The notes beneath the pieces were generated by a model, which did not search any database, was not told where the DNA came from, and saw only the letters and a program-made list of their open reading frames with translations. A program made the translations under genes and the position numbers. Below, piece after piece: positions 23,688 through 32,074 of a stretch of DNA of 64,000 nt. The stretch covers positions 1-64,000 of the forward strand of contig NZ_JACBXD010000021.1 of assembly GCF_013870525.1 (NCBI RefSeq), given 5' to 3'. The DNA is from Amycolatopsis pittospori. GTDB taxonomy: Bacteria > Actinomycetota > Actinomycetes > Mycobacteriales > Pseudonocardiaceae. Position 1 is the stretch's first letter, and the number at the start of each line of letters is the position of its first letter.

Positions 23688-26600
23688 CCGAACTTCCCGG
23701 CCGCGAAACCCTTTCCGCCACGGAGTCTACAATGGACCCAGCGCGACCGGGGAAGGGTCCGCTCGGCGCGCTCGCCCCGCTTTCGGCGGCGGCGCGCCGG
23801 GCGTTGATCCTCAGCGGCCTGCTGTCCTTCGTCAACGCCGTATTGCTGGTGGGACAAGCGTTCCTGCTGGCCGACGTCCTCTCCGCGGTCGTCCGCGGAG
23901 CGCCGGGGGACCGCACCGCTCAGCTGGCCGTGCTGCTCGCGCTGGTCGCAGGGCGCGCGTGGACCGGCTGGGCGGTGCGGGTCGTCTCCGCCCGGGCAGC
24001 GGCCCGCGCGAAAGAGGAACTGCGCGCCAAGGCTCTCGATCACGCCTTGAAACTCGGCCCGGAATGGATCGCCCGTCGCGGCCACGGCGAGCTGACGTCG
24101 TTGACCACCAAGGGTCTCGACGCGCTCGACGCCTACTTCACCCAGTACCTGCCGGCGCTGGTGACCGCCGCGATCGTGCCGCTCGCCGCCGGCGCCGCGA
24201 TCCTGTTCGCGGACTGGCCTTCGGCCGCGCTCATCGTGATCACCGTGCCGCTGGTGCCGCTGTTCGCCATCCTGATCGGCAAGCACACGGCGGAACGCGT
24301 CGCGGAAGCCGCCGACGCCGAACACCGGATGTCGGGCCATCTGCTCGAACTCGTCCGCGCGCTGCCGGTGCTCAGCGCGTTCCGCCGCGCCGAGGCGCAG
24401 GCCACGACGGTCCGGAAGATCTCCGAGCGCCACCGCCGCGCGACGCTGAAGACCCTGAAGGTCGCGTTCGCGTCGGCGTTCGCCCTGGAACTGATCGCGA
24501 CGCTTTCGGTCGCGTTGGTGGCGGTCGTCATCGGCGTCCGGCTGGTGTCCGGCGAACTGCCGCTGGCCATCGGGCTCGGCGTGCTCATCCTGGCACCGGA
24601 GTGCTACCAACCGCTGCGCGCGGTCGGCGCCGCGTTCCACGCCAGCGAAGACGGCGTCGAGGCCGTCCGCCGCGTCGCGGACGTACTCGCGGAACCCTTG
24701 CCCGCCAACGGTTCCGAGACACCGGCCAAGGGTGAGGTCCGCGTCGAAGGACTCCGTGTCGCCCGGAGGGGCGGATTCGCGCCCGACGGCGAGACCTTCG
24801 CGGTCCGGCCGGGCGAACTGAGCTGGCTGCGCGCGCCCAGTGGCGGCGGCAAGTCGACGACTCTCGCCGCCTTGCTCGGCTTCGTACAGGCGCATGACGG
24901 GTCGATCCGAATCGGCGGCACCAGCCTCGCCGACGCCGATCTCGACCGCTGGCGCGAGAACGTCGCGTGGGTGCCGCAGTCGCCCGTGTTCGGCGGGGGA
25001 ACGGTCCGCGAGGAGGTCGGCGCCGACGACGTCCTCGACGAACTCGGCCTGGCCGGTCTGGCCGGGCGTCCGGTTTCGAAGCTGTCGCGGGGACAACGGC
25101 AGCGTGTCGCGGTCGCGCGGGCGCTGGTGCGGGTCCGGTCGGGAGCGTGGCTGCTCCTGCTCGACGAGCCCACGGCCCACCTCGACGAAGCCAGCGCCGG
25201 ACTCGTCATGGCCGCGATCCGGAAGGCCGTCGACAACGGTGCGGCCGCGATCATCGCCGCACACGAACGTACTTCCGGTGTCGACATGTCGACCGGATCG
25301 GCCGGGCGAGCCGTCATGACGGACGAGCAGCCGACGTCCAGGCCGCTGGCCTGGCGCGGGCTGCTGCACCGCCGGTTCTTCGGTGGCGCCCTGCTCGGTG
25401 CCGCCGCCCTGCTCGCCGGGGTCGCGCTGACCGCGACGTCCGGCTGGCTGATCGCCAAGGCCTCGCAGCAGCCGCCGATCCTGACCCTGACGGTGATGAT
25501 CGTCGGCGTGCGGACGTTCGGCCTCGGCCGTGCGGGGCTGCGGTACCTCGAACGGCTGGTCACGCACGACGCCGCGTTCCGGATCGCCGGAAGCCTGCGG
25601 GTCCGCCTGTGGGAGTCGCTGGTGCGGCTCGGGCCGGCGCGGGCGCTTCGGGCCGGTGAGGAACAGCGGCGGCTGGTCGGGGACACCGACACGGTGCGCG
25701 ATCTGCTGCCCCGGGTCGTCACGCCCCTGATCGTGGTCTTCCTGGTGGCCGTGGGTGCCGTCGCGGTCCAGGCCGCCGTGCTACCCGAAGCCGGGCTCGT
25801 GCTGGCCGCGGCCGTGGTGGTGAGCGCGTTCGCGCCGCTGCTCGCGCTGCGAGCGGAACGCCGCGCGACGAGTGCGCTGGCCGCCGGACGGCGTTCGGTG
25901 TCGGCGCAGGTGCTGAGCCTGTTCGAGGCCGCCGCCGAGCTGATCGCGTTCGGCGCCGACAAGGAGCGACGTCGCCGCATCGCCGCGACCGATACCGCCT
26001 TGACCGCCGAAGCGCGGCGACAGGCCTTCGGCGCCGGTGCGGCCGACGCCCTGATCATCCTGGCGACAGGTGCGGCCACCGTCGTGAGCACCGGGTTCGC
26101 CATGAGCGCCGTCGCCGCCGGAGCGCTGAACCCGGTCCTCGCGCCGGTGGTCGCGCTGGTCCCGCTCGCGTTGGCGGAGGTCCTCTCCCTTCTTCCGCCT
26201 GCCGCACAGCACTGGGACACCCTGCGCCAGGCCCGCCTCCGCCTCGCCGCGTGTGATGAACGGACCGTTCCTCACAAAGACCGTTATGAACGGTCCGTTC
26301 ATAACACCGGCGGGGTGCGGATCCGGAACGCCGACCTCGGCTGGCCCGGTACGGAACACCCGGTCCTCACGGGCGTCGACCTCGACATCGCGCCCGGCAC
26401 ACACGTCGCCGTCGTCGGCCCGAGCGGCGCCGGGAAGTCGACGCTCGTCGCGGCCTTGCTCGGCTTCCTGAAACCCGGCAAGGGCACCATCGACGTCCCG
26501 GAAAACGTCGTCTGGGCGCCGCAGGAGCCGATGCTGGTGTCCACCACGGTCGCCGAAAACCTGCGCCTCGCCAAACCGGCCGCGTCCGAGGCGGACCTGA

Positions 26601-26935
26601 GGAAAGCCTTGTACCAGGCCGTTCTCGAGGACGTCGAGATCTCCACGATGCTCGACAGCGCGGGCGCCGGACTGTCCGGCGGGCAGGCGCAGCGGGTCGC
26701 GCTCGCGCGCGCCATGCTCGGTGCCGCCGAGGCCGATCTCGTCCTGCTCGACGAGCCGACCGCGCACCTCGACGAAGCCCGCGCTCGCACCATCCGCGAA
26801 CGCCTCGGCGAGGCGCTGGCGGGGAAGACCGTCTTGCACGTCACCCACAACGCCGCCGAGGCCGCCGACGCCGACGTCGTCCTGGAGGTACGAGAGGGTC
26901 GCGTCACAGCGCGAACACGGGCCGGAGCGGGCTAA
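23684..26935 (+). CDS. cydDC: CydDC fused thiol-reductant ABC exporter
   Basis: A 1083-residue fusion of the two half-transporters that export cysteine/glutathione-type reductants needed for bd oxidase assembly. CydD half (about 1-540): six membrane segments, Walker A PSGGGKST near 386, signature LSRGQRQR, Walker B LLLLDEPTAHLDE. CydC half (from about 545): six segments, Walker A GPSGAGKST near 912, signature LSGGQAQR, Walker B DLVLLDEPTAHLDE. Fusion in one chain is known in actinobacteria. Residues about 857-874, just before the second ATPase domain, are encoded by a palindromic repeat. Start ATG 23684 overlaps cydB; the long open frame upstream is a shadow. Confidence 0.95.
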   Translation: MTELPGRETLSATESTMDPARPGKGPLGALAPLSAAARRALILSGLLSFVNAVLLVGQAFLLADVLSAVVRGAPGDRTAQLAVLLALVAGRAWTGWAVRVVSARAAARAKEELRAKALDHALKLGPEWIARRGHGELTSLTTKGLDALDAYFTQYLPALVTAAIVPLAAGAAILFADWPSAALIVITVPLVPLFAILIGKHTAERVAEAADAEHRMSGHLLELVRALPVLSAFRRAEAQATTVRKISERHRRATLKTLKVAFASAFALELIATLSVALVAVVIGVRLVSGELPLAIGLGVLILAPECYQPLRAVGAAFHASEDGVEAVRRVADVLAEPLPANGSETPAKGEVRVEGLRVARRGGFAPDGETFAVRPGELSWLRAPSGGGKSTTLAALLGFVQAHDGSIRIGGTSLADADLDRWRENVAWVPQSPVFGGGTVREEVGADDVLDELGLAGLAGRPVSKLSRGQRQRVAVARALVRVRSGAWLLLLDEPTAHLDEASAGLVMAAIRKAVDNGAAAIIAAHERTSGVDMSTGSAGRAVMTDEQPTSRPLAWRGLLHRRFFGGALLGAAALLAGVALTATSGWLIAKASQQPPILTLTVMIVGVRTFGLGRAGLRYLERLVTHDAAFRIAGSLRVRLWESLVRLGPARALRAGEEQRRLVGDTDTVRDLLPRVVTPLIVVFLVAVGAVAVQAAVLPEAGLVLAAAVVVSAFAPLLALRAERRATSALAAGRRSVSAQVLSLFEAAAELIAFGADKERRRRIAATDTALTAEARRQAFGAGAADALIILATGAATVVSTGFAMSAVAAGALNPVLAPVVALVPLALAEVLSLLPPAAQHWDTLRQARLRLAACDERTVPHKDRYERSVHNTGGVRIRNADLGWPGTEHPVLTGVDLDIAPGTHVAVVGPSGAGKSTLVAALLGFLKPGKGTIDVPENVVWAPQEPMLVSTTVAENLRLAKPAASEADLRKALYQAVLEDVEISTMLDSAGAGLSGGQAQRVALARAMLGAAEADLVLLDEPTAHLDEARARTIRERLGEALAGKTVLHVTHNAAEAADADVVLEVREGRVTARTRAGAG
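26253..26305. repeat. Palindromic repeat inside cydDC, ATGAACGG-CCGTTCAT type
   Basis: GTTATGAACGG-T-CCGTTCATAAC at 26283-26305 is a perfect 11-bp-arm palindrome; a less perfect copy (GTGATGAACGG-A-CCGTTCCTCAC) is at 26253-26275. The pair encodes CDERTVPHKDRYERSVHN within the linker between the CydC membrane domain and its ATPase domain. The unit ATGAACGG also forms the arms of the intergenic element at 52554-52610. Confidence 0.85.
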
Positions 26936-28086
26936 TGTCGGTAGCGCTCATGGATCCCACACTTGCCGCGCGCGCCTTGTCCGCCGCCACCGAGATCACC
27001 GGCACCGCCCTGTCCGGGGACGACCCGGGTGACGTGCTGGAGACCGTCGTCGCCCGCGCCGTCGAACTGGCCGAGGCCGACCTCGGTCTCGTCATGGTGC
27101 GCTCGGACGACGGCCAGGTGGTCGTCGAGGCCGCGCACGGGGCCACCACACAAGGTCTGCGAGGGCTGGCCTTTTCCGCTGATTCCGCCGCCGGGCAGGT
27201 CGCCCGGGGCGGTAAGCCGGTGGTCAGCGAGGACTTCACCGTCGACCCACGGACGGCTCGGTTCGTGCCGACGGAACTGCAGGGCTTCGGCCCCTTCGCG
27301 GCTTCGGCGTTCGGAGCGGGCGGGCGCGTTCTCGGCGCGCTGACCGTGTATCGCCGTCACGGCGGGGATCCGTTCTCCGAAAGCACTGTCGAGGTGCTCA
27401 CCGCCTTCGCGGCGCAGGCCGGTGTCGTCCTCGCCTTGGCCGAAGGCGCCAACGCCCGGCATCGCGTGACGCTCTACCAAGAGCGCGAACGCATCGCGCG
27501 CGAACTGCACGACGTCATCGTGCAACGCCTGTACGGCGCCGGGATGCAGCTCGACCGCGTCCGCAAGAACATGCGGAAACGCTTCGCCCAGGCCGACGGC
27601 GTCCGGCTGTCCGAGGCGATCGACCAGCTCGACCAGACCATCGAAGAGATCCGCGGCACCGTGCGCGCGCTGCGCAGCCCGGAACCCGCCAACGAGACGG
27701 TCACCGCCACCGACCTCGCCGAATCCGCGCGAGGCGAGGTGCGCATCGCGGGCGAACTCCTGGGCTACCCGCCGACCCTCGAACTTTCCGGAGAACTGGC
27801 CGACATCCCCGCCGAACAGGCGGACCACATCCGTGCCGCGCTCCGCGAAGCACTGTCCAATGTGGTCAGACACTCGGGAGCGAGCGAGACCCGCGTGACG
27901 CTCAGCCGCGACGTCGAGGGTGTCAAACTTCGCGTGCGGGACAACGGATCCGGCGTCCCGCAGGGCGTCGCCAAACGCGGTCTCCGCCACCTCGACGAAC
28001 GCGCGACGACCTCCGGTGGGCGGTTCTCGATCAATTCGTCGCCGAGCCTGGGGACTTTGGTCGCTTTCGACGTCCCACTCGATTGA
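26935..28086 (+). CDS. GAF-domain sensor histidine kinase, DosS/NarL-partner type
   Basis: A 383-residue soluble kinase: GAF domain (about 15-170), HisKA_3 dimerisation helix with phosphoacceptor His192 in RERIARELHDVIVQRLYGAGMQL, and a HATPase_c domain (about 290-383; REALSNVVRHSGAS, VRDNGSGVP). This is the DevS/DosS architecture with one GAF instead of two, so oxygen or redox sensing by a cofactor is plausible but not shown. Its ATG shares one base with the cydDC stop (TAATG), so it belongs to the cyd operon. No response regulator is adjacent; the DosR-like protein at 31439 is the likely partner. Confidence 0.92.
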   Translation: MSVALMDPTLAARALSAATEITGTALSGDDPGDVLETVVARAVELAEADLGLVMVRSDDGQVVVEAAHGATTQGLRGLAFSADSAAGQVARGGKPVVSEDFTVDPRTARFVPTELQGFGPFAASAFGAGGRVLGALTVYRRHGGDPFSESTVEVLTAFAAQAGVVLALAEGANARHRVTLYQERERIARELHDVIVQRLYGAGMQLDRVRKNMRKRFAQADGVRLSEAIDQLDQTIEEIRGTVRALRSPEPANETVTATDLAESARGEVRIAGELLGYPPTLELSGELADIPAEQADHIRAALREALSNVVRHSGASETRVTLSRDVEGVKLRVRDNGSGVPQGVAKRGLRHLDERATTSGGRFSINSSPSLGTLVAFDVPLD

Positions 28087-28228
28087 TTCGTGTGAAATTC
28101 ACCAGCACCGTCGCTCGTTAGAGTGACGTTTCTCGTTTTCCGATTAATCCGTAACGAATGCGGCCGGTGCGCGACATCTAGTGCATCTAACGCGCTCGGA
28201 GCGCGAATTCCCATCGAAAGGACTTCCC

Positions 28229-28873
28229 ATGTCCTCGGTTCGTCGCGCCCTCGGCACGGCCGTGATCCTCGCCGGATTCTCCTTGTTCGGCCCCGCTTCC
28301 GTCGCGTTCGCGCTGTCCGAAGCGCCCGCGATCGCCGATCTGAACTGCAAGCGTGACTTCAAGTACCAGGAAGACGCCCAGGCGGTTCTCGATCAAGACC
28401 GATCCGATCCGCATAACCTCGATGATGATGACGACGGAGTCGCCTGTGAAACGCTGCCGAAGCGCGGAACGGTCCCGACGACGACCCCGACGAAAACGAT
28501 CACTCCCACTCTTCCGCCCATCACCACGGAAACGAAACCGGTGCCGAGCAGTGCGCGCTTCGTCGACAAGGACTGTGCCGATTTCCCCTCTCAGGCCGCC
28601 GCGCAGGCCGAGCTCAAGAGGAACGCGAGTGACCCGCACAGGCTCGACGGTGACAACGACGGTTATGCCTGCGAGTCCCACTTCGGTGAGCCTTCGGGAT
28701 CCGGCCAGGTGAAGGTCAAGCCCGTCGGCGGCGTCGCGACCGGTGGCGGCGAAACCACCGAAGCCAACGGCGGACTGCTGGAGGTCGGCGCGGTCGCGCT
28801 GACCGGCACGGCCCTGTTGGCCGGGGCGGCGGCCGGTTTGACCCTCGTCCTCCGGCGGCGTGCCGAGCGATGA
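28229..28873 (+). CDS. Secreted protein with two excalibur calcium-binding domains and C-terminal anchor
   Basis: A 214-residue exported protein. After a signal peptide (about 1-28, AFA-L) come two excalibur domains: DLNCKRDFKYQEDAQAVL with DDDDDGVACE (about 38-75) and KDCADFPSQAAAQAEL with DGDNDGYACES (about 112-150). The DxDxDGxxC loop binds Ca2+. A Thr/Pro linker joins them. The C-terminus has GGVATGGGETTEANGG, a membrane segment and RRRAER, like sortase substrates. ATG 28229 has GAAAGGA upstream. The next gene, a class F sortase, overlaps it by 4 bases, suggesting an enzyme-substrate pair. Confidence 0.88.
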   Translation: MSSVRRALGTAVILAGFSLFGPASVAFALSEAPAIADLNCKRDFKYQEDAQAVLDQDRSDPHNLDDDDDGVACETLPKRGTVPTTTPTKTITPTLPPITTETKPVPSSARFVDKDCADFPSQAAAQAELKRNASDPHRLDGDNDGYACESHFGEPSGSGQVKVKPVGGVATGGGETTEANGGLLEVGAVALTGTALLAGAAAGLTLVLRRRAER

Positions 28874-29508
28874 CCGAGGCTTCTTGGCGCCGGTGGCCGT
28901 TCCCGCTGGTCATCGGCACTCTCATCGGGGTGGTGCTCGCGGTCGCGCTGACCGCTTGCGCCGGTCCGTCGGCGGGTCAGGCGGCGCCGTCCGCCCGGCC
29001 CACCACGGTTTCTTCGGCCGCGGTGGTCCCCTCGTCCGCCGCGGCCGCTCCGCTCGGGCCGGCGAAACCGGGGACGCTCGAAATCCCCGCGATCGGGGTG
29101 CGCACCGGCGAGATCGTCGACCTCGGCCTGGCGGGCGACGGCAGCCTGCAGGTGCCGGACGACGCGATCACCACCGGCTGGTTCACCGGTGGCCCGGCGC
29201 CCGGCGAGATCGGGCCCGCCGTGCTCGCGGGACACGTCGACTACAAGAAGGTCCCCGGGATCTTCGTCCGCCTCAAGGAACTCAAGACCGGTGACGAGGC
29301 CATCGTCCATCGCAAGGACGGCGTGACCGCGGTGTTCACCGTGTACGCCGTCGAGCGGCATGCGAAGGCGTCCTTCCCGACGGAGAAGGTCTACGGCGAC
29401 ACGACCGGGCCGGAACTCCGCCTGATCACCTGTGGCGGCGACTTCGACTCCTCGACCGGCAACTACCTCGACAACGTCATCGCCTACGCGAAGCTGACCC
29501 GCGCCTAG
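28870..29508 (+). CDS. Class F sortase
   Basis: A 212-residue transpeptidase that would link exported proteins to the cell wall. An N-terminal membrane segment (about 12-30) ends in ALTAC, a possible lipobox (Cys30); then a Ser/Ala/Pro linker and the sortase barrel (about 68-210) with catalytic His122 in LAGHVDY and Cys188 in LITCGGDFD. The catalytic Arg position expected after the Cys is not obvious (NYLDNVIAYA). It starts with ATGA overlap to the excalibur gene. Class F enzymes are typical of actinobacteria. Confidence 0.92.
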   Translation: MTEASWRRWPFPLVIGTLIGVVLAVALTACAGPSAGQAAPSARPTTVSSAAVVPSSAAAAPLGPAKPGTLEIPAIGVRTGEIVDLGLAGDGSLQVPDDAITTGWFTGGPAPGEIGPAVLAGHVDYKKVPGIFVRLKELKTGDEAIVHRKDGVTAVFTVYAVERHAKASFPTEKVYGDTTGPELRLITCGGDFDSSTGNYLDNVIAYAKLTRA

Positions 29509-29517
29509 ATTCGAGGG

Positions 29518-30126
29518 ATGCGCACCGTCTACGTCGTCACGCATCCGCAGGCCACGCACCACGTCGATCACCTCGTGGGCGGATGGTTCGATTCCGAACT
29601 CACCCCCGAAGGCGAGCTGGCCGCCGTCGCCATCGCGGCTTCTCTCCACGCGAAGGTGCCGTCGGACGTCGAGCTGTACTCCTCGGATCTGCGCCGCACC
29701 GCGCGGACGGCGGAGGTCATCGGCGAACGGCTCGGCGTCGAGCCGGTGCTGGATCGACGGCTGCGCGAGAAGTCGTACGGCGAGGCCGGGGGCAAGCCGC
29801 AGGAATGGCTGGACCAGCGGTTCGTCCCGCCGCCCGCGACCGGCGAGCGGCTGGGGCACGACGAGGGGATCCCCGGCGCCGAAACCAAGGGTGCGATGGG
29901 CGCGCGGGTCTACGCGGCGATGGATTCGATCCTGCGAAGCCGCTGCGAACACCAGATCGTCGTGACGCACGGCGGCGCGCTCACGTTCGTCGTCGCGGCA
30001 TGGATCCGGATGCCGCTGGAAGCAGCCGGTTACGTCGACTTCCGCGGTTCACCCGGCAGCATCACGGTGCTCCGTGAGGACGACTACTTTCACAACCGGC
30101 AGGTCGTGACCCTCGCCGGAAAATGA
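29518..30126 (+). CDS. Histidine phosphatase superfamily protein
   Basis: A 202-residue PGM-like protein. The N-terminal RHG signature is changed to THPQATHH, keeping the nucleophile His; the second catalytic His is in VVTHGG near residue 157 and [17 protein letters not shown] has the usual LxRxxxTA pattern. The altered first motif means the activity may differ from typical members. It starts 9 bases after the sortase stop and may be in the same transcript, though there is no functional link evident. Confidence 0.88.
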   Translation: MRTVYVVTHPQATHHVDHLVGGWFDSELTPEGELAAVAIAASLHAKVPSDVELYSSDLRRTARTAEVIGERLGVEPVLDRRLREKSYGEAGGKPQEWLDQRFVPPPATGERLGHDEGIPGAETKGAMGARVYAAMDSILRSRCEHQIVVTHGGALTFVVAAWIRMPLEAAGYVDFRGSPGSITVLREDDYFHNRQVVTLAGK

Positions 30127-30168
30127 CAGGATCTCCCCGAACTGTCGACGATGATGTGGGGAGATGAC

Positions 30169-31434
30169 ATGCCGAGGTTCCTGCGAGCCGTGGCCCTTGC
30201 CGCCGCGGTGGCGGTCGTTCCGATCGCCCTGCCCGCGACGTCGATGGCCTCGACCGAGTCGCGCTGCCCGCAGCTACGGCTGGCCGACGACTGGTACGGC
30301 GACAACGCCGCGAAGATCCAGAAGGTCATCGACGAACGCGGCAGCTGCGGCGCGAAGCACGGCGAGCGGCCGGTGGCGGTGTTCGACTGGGACAACACCG
30401 TCATCAAGAACGACATCTCCGATCAGACCGTGTTCTGGATGATCGCGCACGACAAGGTCCTGCAGCCGCGGAACAAGGACTGGCGGACGACCAGCCGGTT
30501 CATGACCGCCGCCGGCGCGAACGCGCTGAGCAAGGCGTGCGGTACCGCGACCCCGGCCGGGAAACCGCTTCCGACCAGCAAGAACATCGCCTGCGCCGAC
30601 GAGCTCCTCTCCGTGCGGAAGAACGCGAAGACGAGCACTGGTGAGGAGGTCTTCGCCGGGAACGACAAGCGGTACATGGAAGCGGCCTACGCCTGGGTCG
30701 CGCAGATCAACGCGGGCTACCGTCCCGACGAGGTCCGCGCGATCGCCCGGCAGGCCAGGGCGGCGGCGCTGCTGGCGCCGATCGGCGCGACCCAGAAGGT
30801 CGGATCGAGCACCCAGGTCGCGTGGATCCGCTACTACCCGCAGATCAAGGACCTGATCGCGACGCTGACCAAGGCGGGCTTCTCCACCTGGGTCGTTTCG
30901 GCCTCGCCCAAGGAGTTCGCGGACGTCTGGGGTTCCGCGGTCGGCATCCCGCCGAGCCGCACCCTCGGGATCTACTCGCAGACCACGAACGGCCGGATCA
31001 ACGGGCACCTCGAAGGCTGCGGCGGGCACGCCGACGGCGCCGACGAGATCATGACCTACATCGACGGCAAACGCTGCTTCATCAACGAGCGGATCCTCGG
31101 GATCCGCGGCGCGAAGGCGATGGAGGCGGCACCGGCGGCCAAACGGCAGGCGCTCGCCGGCGGCGACGCGACCACCGACGTCACCATGCTGCGCGACGCC
31201 ACCGGGGTCCGCGTCACGCTCAACCGCAACAAGGACGAGCTGATGTGCCGCGCCTACGACAACGCGGACGGCAAATGGGCGGTCAACCCGATGTTCATCG
31301 AGCCCTTCCCGGCGTTGAACCGCACCTACCCGTGCTCGACGACGGCGTACGAGAACGCCGACGGCACGCATGGCCCGGTGCTTCGCGACGACGGCACGGT
31401 CATCCCGGATCAGAAGGACACCGTGCACCCCTGA
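30169..31434 (+). CDS. Secreted HAD-superfamily phosphatase
   Basis: A 421-residue exported hydrolase. Signal peptide (about 1-27; AVAVVPIALPATSMA-S), then HAD motif I DWDNT (about 68-72), motif II Ser in WVVSASP near 245, and motif III/IV region QALAGGDATTDVTML near 330. An inserted cap lies between motifs I and II. The layout resembles SerB-like and phosphorylcholine-phosphatase-like HAD enzymes; the substrate is unknown. ATG 30169 with GGGGAG is chosen; in-frame ATGs at 30151 and 30154 would lengthen the signal peptide. It converges on the response-regulator gene with 4 bases between. Confidence 0.85.
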   Translation: MPRFLRAVALAAAVAVVPIALPATSMASTESRCPQLRLADDWYGDNAAKIQKVIDERGSCGAKHGERPVAVFDWDNTVIKNDISDQTVFWMIAHDKVLQPRNKDWRTTSRFMTAAGANALSKACGTATPAGKPLPTSKNIACADELLSVRKNAKTSTGEEVFAGNDKRYMEAAYAWVAQINAGYRPDEVRAIARQARAAALLAPIGATQKVGSSTQVAWIRYYPQIKDLIATLTKAGFSTWVVSASPKEFADVWGSAVGIPPSRTLGIYSQTTNGRINGHLEGCGGHADGADEIMTYIDGKRCFINERILGIRGAKAMEAAPAAKRQALAGGDATTDVTMLRDATGVRVTLNRNKDELMCRAYDNADGKWAVNPMFIEPFPALNRTYPCSTTAYENADGTHGPVLRDDGTVIPDQKDTVHP

Positions 31435-31438
31435 GGCG

Positions 31439-32065
31439 CTAGCGGTCGCGGCGTGCGATCCACGCCGCGGCCTGCGTGCGCCGCTGCATACCCAGTTTCG
31501 CGAGGACGGACGTCACGTAGTTCTTCACCGTCTTCTCGGCGAGGAACAGGCGTTCCGCGATCTCGCGGTTCGACATGCCCTGCCCGATCAGGTCCAGCAC
31601 CTCGCGCTCGCGTTCGGTGAGGGAGCCGAGTTCGTCCTCGGGCGGATGCCGCAGTTTGTCCAGCACCCGCGCAGTCGACAGCGGGTCGAGCAGCGACCGG
31701 CCCGCCGCCACCTCGCGGACCGCGTTGACGACGTCCTGCCCGCGGACCTGTTTCAGCAGGTACCCGGCGGCGCCCGCCATGATCGCGCCGACCATGGCCT
31801 CCTCGTCGTCGAACGCGGTCAGCATCAGGCACTGCGGCGGATTCGGCTTCGACCGCAGTTCGCGGCAGAGCGAGATGCCGTCCCCGTCGCCGAGCCGCAC
31901 GTCGACCACGGCGACGTCCGGTTCGACGTGCATCGCCACGGCCAGGGCCTCGTCGACCCCGCTCGCCTCGGCGACGACCTCGATGTCGGGCTCGTCGGTG
32001 AGGAGGTCGCGCAGACCGCGCCTCACCACCTCGTGGTCGTCGATGAGCAGCACCTGGATCGGCAT
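31439..32065 (-). CDS. DosR/DevR-like NarL-family response regulator
   Basis: A 208-residue regulator. The receiver domain (about 3-120) has DD at 9-10, phosphoacceptor Asp55 in VVDVRLGDG and the Lys in GYLLKQ. A DosR-like linker AAGRSLLDP follows, then a LuxR-type HTH (about 145-208; LTEREREVLDLIGQGMSNREIAERLFLAEKTVKNYV). The LFLAEKTVKNYVTSVLAKLGMQRRTQAA stretch is close to mycobacterial DosR as remembered. The likely kinase is at 26935. It lies 9 bases after the gene at 32075-33211 on the same strand and may be co-transcribed with it. Confidence 0.93.
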   Translation of the reverse strand: MPIQVLLIDDHEVVRRGLRDLLTDEPDIEVVAEASGVDEALAVAMHVEPDVAVVDVRLGDGDGISLCRELRSKPNPPQCLMLTAFDDEEAMVGAIMAGAAGYLLKQVRGQDVVNAVREVAAGRSLLDPLSTARVLDKLRHPPEDELGSLTEREREVLDLIGQGMSNREIAERLFLAEKTVKNYVTSVLAKLGMQRRTQAAAWIARRDR

Positions 32066-32074
32066 ACCCCCACG

